Shown here piece after piece: positions 4,876 to 9,617 of a stretch of 9,617 nt of DNA. Below the pieces are notes generated by a model that was not told the origin of the DNA, searched no databases, and saw nothing but the letters and a program-made list of their open reading frames with translations. Location: assembly GCA_900751035.1 (NCBI GenBank), contig CAADSF010000139.1, positions 1 through 9,617 on the forward strand, written 5' to 3'. The position numbers were made by a program, and so were the translations under genes. How positions within the stretch are numbered: position 1 is the first letter of the stretch; every line of letters begins with the position of its first letter. Source of the DNA: an uncultured Oscillospiraceae bacterium. Its GTDB lineage: Bacteria; Bacillota; Clostridia; Oscillospirales; Oscillospiraceae.

Positions 4876-5708
4876 AGAAAAAATTCTGGACCGGCAGGCT
4901 CAAGACCATCCTGATCGTTGCGCTCGTCATCGCCATCTGCGCCGCCGTGACGCTTGCCATCACGAACGGGACAAGCGCCATTGAAAATGTGGTCGGGACG
5001 ATTCTCTCCCCCATCCGTGCGGGCGTCGCGTCCATCGACCGGCTGGCCGAGCGGTATTATAATTATATGTTCCGCTATGAGACGCTTGAGGCGGAAAATG
5101 CGGAGATGGAAAAGCAGATCCTCGCCATGCAGGAGGATATCCGCGACGCCGAGCAGCTGCAGCGCGAGAACGAATGGCTCAAGGCGCTTTTAAAGCTGTC
5201 CGAGGAGCATGAGGACTATAAATTCCTCACAGCGTACATCATTTCGTGGGATTCCTCCGACTATAAAAGCGCCTTTACCATCGGCAAGGGCACGAACGCA
5301 GGACTGGAAGAGGGGATGTGCGCCGTGACGGAAAACGGGCAGGTCGTGGGCCTTGTGACCAAGGTCGGCGTCAACTGGGCCACCGTCACGACGATCATGG
5401 ACTCGTCGCTTGAAATTTCCGCCTCCGTGGCCTCGTCCGGCTATACGGGCGTGGTACAGGGCACGTTCCTCGAAGACGGAACGGAAATTCTGCGCATGAA
5501 CTATCTGCTGACGGACGCGATCGTCAAGAATAACGATCAGGTCGTCACGACCGGCTCGACGCTCTATCCGCGCGGGCTGCTGCTGGGGTACATCACGAAC
5601 GCCAGCCTCGACGAGACGGGCGTCGCGAAATACGCCACGCTCGAACCGTCCTGCGATTTGTCCAAGCTGGAGCAGGTTGCGATCATTACGGAGTATAATG
5701 TGCAGTGA
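4872..5708 (+). CDS. mreC: Rod shape-determining protein MreC
   Basis: MreC is a membrane-anchored extracellular scaffold of the elongasome; it forms dimers or filaments and activates PBP2/RodA for lateral wall synthesis. The 278-residue protein has a short basic cytosolic start (KKKFWTGRLK), one transmembrane helix (about 11-31), a coiled coil (about 69-112, with heptad-like LEAENAEMEKQI and QLQRENEWLKALLKL), and the two-barrel beta domain (about 118-275) with family blocks FTIGKGTNAGLEEGMCAV (135-152), GQVVGLVTKVG (156-166) and VVTTGSTLYPRGLLLGYI (224-241). Length is typical. The start overlaps the maf stop. The reading frame ends normally just before the inverted-repeat element at 5721-5829, so the insertion did not change the C terminus. 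No mreB lies upstream in the window. Confidence 0.95.
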   Translation: MKKKFWTGRLKTILIVALVIAICAAVTLAITNGTSAIENVVGTILSPIRAGVASIDRLAERYYNYMFRYETLEAENAEMEKQILAMQEDIRDAEQLQRENEWLKALLKLSEEHEDYKFLTAYIISWDSSDYKSAFTIGKGTNAGLEEGMCAVTENGQVVGLVTKVGVNWATVTTIMDSSLEISASVASSGYTGVVQGTFLEDGTEILRMNYLLTDAIVKNNDQVVTTGSTLYPRGLLLGYITNASLDETGVAKYATLEPSCDLSKLEQVAIITEYNVQ

Positions 5709-5720
5709 CGCAAGAAACTG

Positions 5721-5829
5721 TTGTAGGGGCGGACGTCTCTGTCCGCCCGCAGAATGCAGCGTTTTTTGAAAATCTCCGGCGAATTCGCAACATTTCCAGG
5801 GCCGGCAGAGTCGTCGGCCCCTACAGACG
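5721..5829. mobile_element. MITE-like inverted-repeat element in the mreC-mreD gap
   Basis: TGTAGGGGC (5722-5730) is the inverse of GCCCCTACA (5817-5825). Each end also folds on itself: GGGCGGAC (5727-5734) with GTCCGCCC (5741-5748), and GGGCCG (5799-5804) with CGGCCC (5815-5820). The centre has no ORF. The flanking AACTG at 5716-5720 and 5830-5834 may be a target duplication, which sets the ends given here. It is a non-autonomous element by structure; from memory, similar TGTAGGGGC repeats are common in Oscillospiraceae genomes. It forms most of the 172-base mreC-mreD gap and would place strong hairpins in the operon mRNA. Confidence 0.65.
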
Positions 5830-5880
5830 AACTGCAAAAATGCAGCTTGACGTGTATATGACCGAAAGGAGGCCCGCGCG

Positions 5881-6381
5881 ATGCACGCGACCTATAAAAA
5901 TGCGCTGATGTGGACGCTTTACGGCGTGCTGTTTCTTCTGATCGCCGTTTTGCAGACGGTCGTGTTTGGCCGGGCGCGGTTCTTCGGCGTCAAGCTGACG
6001 CTCATTCCTGTCTGCATCGCCTGCGTTTCCATGCTGGCAGGCGCCGAGGCCGGGGCGCTCTACGGTCTTTGCTGCGGCACGGTCTGGTGCTTCACGGGCG
6101 CGGCCGGCGGCGCGATGCATATTGTACTGCTGACGCTCTGCGGCGCGGTGATCGGCTATGTCTGTGACCGGTATCTGGTGCGGCGGCTTCTGTCCGCCAT
6201 TCTGATGAGCCTGCTGGCGCTCGTATTCTGCCAGACGCTCCTGTTTCTGCTTCAATGCTATCTCGGCGCGATCCACATCGGCATGATCACTGCTCTGCCG
6301 GTCCAGATCGGCCTGAGCCTGCTCGCGTGCCCGCTTCTGTATCTGGGAGCCTGGGCTGTCCGAAAGGTTGGTGCCAAATAA
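5881..6381 (+). CDS. mreD: Rod shape-determining protein MreD
   Basis: MreD is a small polytopic inner-membrane protein of the elongasome, working with MreC and RodA/PBP2. The 166-residue sequence is nearly all hydrophobic, with about five or six membrane helices (roughly 10-30, 38-55, 58-75, 78-96, 102-128 and 135-160) and a glycine- and cysteine-rich segment (AGAEAGALYGLCCGTVWCF, 53-71) as in Firmicute MreD proteins. Sequence conservation in this family is low, so position between mreC and a class B PBP is important evidence. A strong AAAGGAGG (5865-5872) sits eight bases before the ATG, which would let it be translated independently of mreC despite the repeat element just upstream. Its stop abuts the next start with no gap. 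Confidence 0.9.
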   Translation: MHATYKNALMWTLYGVLFLLIAVLQTVVFGRARFFGVKLTLIPVCIACVSMLAGAEAGALYGLCCGTVWCFTGAAGGAMHIVLLTLCGAVIGYVCDRYLVRRLLSAILMSLLALVFCQTLLFLLQCYLGAIHIGMITALPVQIGLSLLACPLLYLGAWAVRKVGAK

Positions 6382-8493
6382 ATGCAGCGAATTTCCCGCT
6401 TCCGCATGATTGTGTTCATCGTCGTCATTCTGGCCATGATTGCCGTGTTTTCCCTGCGGCTTTACAAGATGCAGGCCGCCGTTACGGAGGATTCCCTCGT
6501 CGCGGCGGACGCCGACTCCATGGAGTACCAGTCGACAGTCGAGGCTGCGCGCGGCAATATTCTCGACCGCAACGGCAACGTGCTGGTGTCGAACCGCGCA
6601 AGCTATAACCTTGTCATCATCAACTTCGTCTTTTTCAACGCGCCCGACCCGAACGGGAATCTGCTGAAGGTCCTGAACCTCTGCGACGAGCTTGGCATTG
6701 CGTATGAATCGCATTTCCCCGTCTCCGCCGAGCGGCCCTATACCTACACCGATACCAACGATACCGCATGGCAGGGCTATTTCCGCAAATTCCTTGCCAG
6801 CCGGAGCTATGACCTCGACATTTCCGCGCCCACACTCATGAAGCGTCTGCGCGACGAATACAAGATCCCCGACGACTGGACGCAGCAGGACGTTTACCGC
6901 GTCATTTCCGTCCGATACGAGCTGGAGCTGCGCTCGGTCGACGAGATCGGCATGGAAAACTACACGCTGGCAGAGGACGTCGACGCGGAATCGCTGGCCG
7001 CCGTGATGGAGCTGGCCGTGCCGGGCGTCGTGGTCGAAAACGGCACGGTGCGCGAATATAACACCACCTATGCCGCGCATATTCTCGGCTACATCGGCCC
7101 GATCTGGAGCGAGGAGGCCGCCGAATACCGCGAAAAGGGCTACTCCATGAACGCGCTTGTCGGAAAATCCGGCGTGGAGCAGGCGTTTGAGGAATATCTG
7201 CACGGATCGAGCGGCGTCAAGCGGACGACCGTCTCCTCAACGGGAGAAATTCTGAACCGATACTATGTGACGGAGCCCGTGCCGGGCAACAACGTCGAGC
7301 TGACCATCGACATTTCCCTGCAGGCCGTGGCCGAACAGGCGCTGGAAAAGGTCATTCTCGATTTGCGCGAAAACGGCGTCGGCACGAAAAAGGAGGGCAA
7401 GGACGCCCAGGGCGGCGCGGTCGTCGTGCAGATGTGCAAGACGGGCGAAATTCTCGCCATTGCGAGCTACCCGACCTACAATCTCGCAACGTTCAATCAG
7501 GACTATACCGCCCTCAACGAAGACGAAATGAAGCCCCTGTTCAACCGTGCGCTCACGGCCTATCCGCCCGGCTCGGTCTATAAGATGGTCACGTCCATCG
7601 CCGCTGTCGACATGGGCGGCTTCGACCCCGGCTATATCATCGAGGACAAGGGCCTTTACACCTTCTATGAATCCTTCCAGCCCAAGTGCCACATCTGGTC
7701 GCTTGCCAACCCGCGCACGCACGGCAAGATCAATCTGATGGAGGCCATCGCCTATTCCTGCAACTATTATTTCTACGAGGTCGGCCGTCTGACCTACGAC
7801 AGCTACAAAAAGGAGACGGGCGACAACCCGTTTGACATCGTCGCCAAGGCCCTCGGCCTCGGCGAGCCGACGGGCGTCGAGCTGCCGGAATCCACTGGCT
7901 CCCGCGCAAACGCGGAGGAGAAGAACAAGCAGTACGCAGGCGAGGACGCAGGCTGGTTCGGCGCGGACGTGCTGCAGGCCGTCATCGGCCAGAGCCTGAA
8001 CAGGTTCACGCCTTTGCAGCTCGTCTGCTATACCTCGGCGCTGGCGAACAAGGGCACGCGCTATGAAGCGACGCTCCTGTCCCGCGTCGTCTCGTGGGAC
8101 TATCAGGATTTGATTGAGGAATCCAAGCCCGTTGTGGCAAGCAAGCTGGAGATCTCCGAAAAGGCGCTGGCCGCGCTCGATCAGGGTATGCGCATGACCG
8201 CCTCTATCGGCACGGCGGAGCAGTATCTCAAGGATTACCCCATCGCCATCGCCTGCAAGACCGGCACGGCGCAGTGGCAGGGCACGACCTCCACCGGCTC
8301 GTTCTCCGGCTCTGACCACGCCTCGTTCGTGCTCTACGCCCCGGCGGACGATCCGGAGATCGCCATCGCCGTCTATGTCGAGCGCGGCTCGCAGGGCGGC
8401 AATCTGGCGAACGTCTGCATCCCCATTCTCGACGCCTATTTCTCCAGCTCCACCAAATATGAAACTGTCGCGACTGAAAATATCGCATACTAA
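6382..8493 (+). CDS. mrdA: Penicillin-binding protein 2, class B transpeptidase
   Basis: The 703-residue protein cross-links peptidoglycan during elongation as the D,D-transpeptidase partner of RodA. It has a short cytosolic start, one membrane helix (about 9-24), the class B dimerisation/pedestal domain with ARGNILDRNGNVLVSNRASYN (56-76, the conserved R-G-x-I-x-D-R-x-G block) and GKSGVEQAFEEYLHG (261-275), then the transpeptidase domain with all three active-site motifs: S-V-Y-K (Ser398, Lys401, in YPPGSVYK), S-C-N (459-461) and K-T-G-T (626-629). GQSLNRFTPLQL (536-547) is also typical. No PASTA domain follows, arguing against SpoVD/PBP2x. It exceeds E. coli PBP2 (633), largely through extra sequence at about 85-215. 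The ATG touches the mreD stop; only a weak, distant AAAGG (6363-6367) precedes it, so translation likely depends on mreD. Confidence 0.92.
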   Translation: MQRISRFRMIVFIVVILAMIAVFSLRLYKMQAAVTEDSLVAADADSMEYQSTVEAARGNILDRNGNVLVSNRASYNLVIINFVFFNAPDPNGNLLKVLNLCDELGIAYESHFPVSAERPYTYTDTNDTAWQGYFRKFLASRSYDLDISAPTLMKRLRDEYKIPDDWTQQDVYRVISVRYELELRSVDEIGMENYTLAEDVDAESLAAVMELAVPGVVVENGTVREYNTTYAAHILGYIGPIWSEEAAEYREKGYSMNALVGKSGVEQAFEEYLHGSSGVKRTTVSSTGEILNRYYVTEPVPGNNVELTIDISLQAVAEQALEKVILDLRENGVGTKKEGKDAQGGAVVVQMCKTGEILAIASYPTYNLATFNQDYTALNEDEMKPLFNRALTAYPPGSVYKMVTSIAAVDMGGFDPGYIIEDKGLYTFYESFQPKCHIWSLANPRTHGKINLMEAIAYSCNYYFYEVGRLTYDSYKKETGDNPFDIVAKALGLGEPTGVELPESTGSRANAEEKNKQYAGEDAGWFGADVLQAVIGQSLNRFTPLQLVCYTSALANKGTRYEATLLSRVVSWDYQDLIEESKPVVASKLEISEKALAALDQGMRMTASIGTAEQYLKDYPIAIACKTGTAQWQGTTSTGSFSGSDHASFVLYAPADDPEIAIAVYVERGSQGGNLANVCIPILDAYFSSSTKYETVATENIAY

Positions 8494-8507
8494 GAGAGGA
8501 ACCGCAC

Positions 8508-9617
8508 ATGACCGACCTTTCGCACATTCGTAATTTTTCAATCATCGCCCACATTGACCACGGCAAGTCCACGCTGGCCGACCGTCTGCTGGAGGAGTGC
8601 CATTCTGTTGAAAAGCGCGAGATGGAGGATCAGATTCTCGACTCCATGGAGCTTGAACGCGAACGCGGCATCACCATCAAGGCCCGTGCCGTGCGTCTGG
8701 ACTACCGCGCCGACGACGGCGAGAAATATGTCCTGAATCTCATCGACACGCCGGGCCACGTCGACTTCAACTACGAGGTTTCCCGCAGTCTGTCCGCCTG
8801 CGAGGGCGCGGTGCTGGTCGTCGACGCGTCGCAGGGCATCGAGGCCCAGACGCTGGCCAACACGTATCTGGCCGTTGACAACGGGCTGGAGGTTCTGCCT
8901 GTCGTCAACAAGATTGACCTCCCGGCGGCGCGTCCCGCCGAGGTCAAGAAGGAAATTGAGGACGTCATCGGCATTCCCGCCATGGACGCGCCTGAAATTT
9001 CCGCCAAGAACGGCATCAATATTCATGCTGTGCTGGAAATGATCGTAAACAACGTCCCCGCGCCCACGGGCGACCGCGAAGCGCCGCTGCAGTGTCTGAT
9101 CTTCGACAGCCAGTATGATTCCTACCGCGGCGCAATCGTCTATCTTCGCGTCGTGAACGGCACGGTGTATCCCGGCATGGATATCCGCATGATGGCTTCC
9201 GGCGCTGTCTACAAGGTCGTGGAGGTCGGATATCTGCACCCGAAGGGCATGATCCCGGCGGAAAGCCTCGGCGCGGGCGAGGTCGGATATCTCACGGCCT
9301 CCATCAAGACTGTCTCCGATACCCGCGTGGGCGACACCATTACGGGCGTGGAAAATCCGGCGGCAGAGGCGCTTCCGGGCTACCATCAGGCGCAGCCGAT
9401 GGTCTTCTCCGGCGTATACCCGGCGGACGGCTCAAAATACGGCGATCTGCGCGACGCGCTGGAAAAGCTGAAGCTGAACGACGCGTCCATGAGCTTCACG
9501 CAGGAAAACTCCATCGCGCTGGGCTTCGGCTTCCGCTGCGGCTTCCTGGGTCTTCTGCACATGGAGATCATCACCGAGCGGTTGGAACGGGAGTTTGATT
9601 TGGATATCATCACCACT
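8508..9617 (+). CDS. lepA: Elongation factor 4 (LepA), 5' part, runs off the window
   Basis: The open frame continues to the last base and covers 370 of about 600 residues. LepA/EF4 is a ribosome-associated translational GTPase linked to back-translocation, stress and 30S assembly. All GTPase motifs are present: G1 AHIDHGKST (14-22), G2 RGITI (53-57), G3 DTPGH (80-84), G4 NKID (134-137) and G5 SAK (165-167). They are followed by domain II (about 190-280), then the start of domain III with the family sequence ALGFGFRCGFLGLLHMEII. The compact G domain without a long insert, and QYDSYRGAIVYLRVVNG, separate it from EF-G and BipA. AGAGAGGA (8494-8500) is seven bases before the ATG, and the gap to mrdA is 14 bases, so it probably belongs to the same transcript. 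Confidence 0.97.
   Translation, partial: MTDLSHIRNFSIIAHIDHGKSTLADRLLEECHSVEKREMEDQILDSMELERERGITIKARAVRLDYRADDGEKYVLNLIDTPGHVDFNYEVSRSLSACEGAVLVVDASQGIEAQTLANTYLAVDNGLEVLPVVNKIDLPAARPAEVKKEIEDVIGIPAMDAPEISAKNGINIHAVLEMIVNNVPAPTGDREAPLQCLIFDSQYDSYRGAIVYLRVVNGTVYPGMDIRMMASGAVYKVVEVGYLHPKGMIPAESLGAGEVGYLTASIKTVSDTRVGDTITGVENPAAEALPGYHQAQPMVFSGVYPADGSKYGDLRDALEKLKLNDASMSFTQENSIALGFGFRCGFLGLLHMEIITERLEREFDLDIITT

Noticed and set aside
4867..4880. Overlap of maf and mreC as a frameshift or fusion
   Set aside because: Both proteins are full length with normal ends; the ATGA overlap is ordinary translational coupling.
5821..7203. A 460-codon open frame on the minus strand
   Set aside because: Opposite mreD and mrdA, with antisense-type composition and no recognisable domain; it also starts inside the mrdA coding sequence.
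7237..9386. Two long minus-strand frames (7237-8541 and 8538-9386)
   Set aside because: They mirror mrdA and lepA in frame and show the same biased composition; both sense genes carry complete catalytic motifs.

Overview
The window looks like a chromosome segment from a GC-rich, low-abundance-of-AT-genes member of the Clostridia, most likely an Oscillospiraceae/Ruminococcaceae-type gut anaerobe. This is inferred from gene families and order (long U32 peptidase, maf, mreC, mreD, mrdA, lepA), strong AGGAGG-type ribosome binding sites, and my recollection that short TGTAGGGGC-type repeats occur in such genomes. No 16S or other decisive taxonomic marker is present.

The window has two halves. Positions 1 to about 2100 are an accessory scar zone: lower GC, few intact genes and many hairpins. 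In order it holds an unassigned edge; a terminator; a minus-strand gene for an unrecognised 161-residue protein (194-679); the 3' end of a WYL-domain regulator gene (about 694-909) that abuts it head to head; a terminator; an 11-bp tandem repeat (1013-1034); and the 3' part of a tRNA-like gene ending in CCA (1095-1142). Then come three terminators, the C-terminal part of a frameshifted tyrosine recombinase (1364-1566) with its own terminator, a tiny decayed minus-strand ORF, and a further terminator at 1833-1868. A perfect 23-bp direct repeat (1285-1307 and 1812-1834) brackets the recombinase remnant. I read this zone as the edge of one integrated element at a tRNA (or tmRNA) 3' end plus the relic of a second one.

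From about 2120 to the window end is a compact same-strand block, probably one transcription unit starting at an extended -10 promoter near 2119-2127. It encodes a U32 family protein of the RlhA/TrhP hydroxylation type, Maf nucleotide pyrophosphatase, MreC, MreD, the class B transpeptidase PBP2 (mrdA) and the 5' part of lepA. MreC, MreD and PBP2 belong to the elongasome that directs sidewall peptidoglycan synthesis; Maf is often next to them in Firmicutes, whereas the U32 protein and LepA act on RNA modification and translation. Start and stop codons overlap or abut (maf/mreC by ATGA, mreD/mrdA with zero spacing), which suggests translational coupling. Two things are odd in this block: no radC or mreB lies between maf and mreC, and a short inverted-repeat element of about 109 bp (5721-5829) sits between mreC and mreD.

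I found no complete undescribed system. The most interesting material is the 690-1870 recombination scar, with its paired direct repeats and its duplicated composite hairpin, and the small repeat element inside the mre operon.
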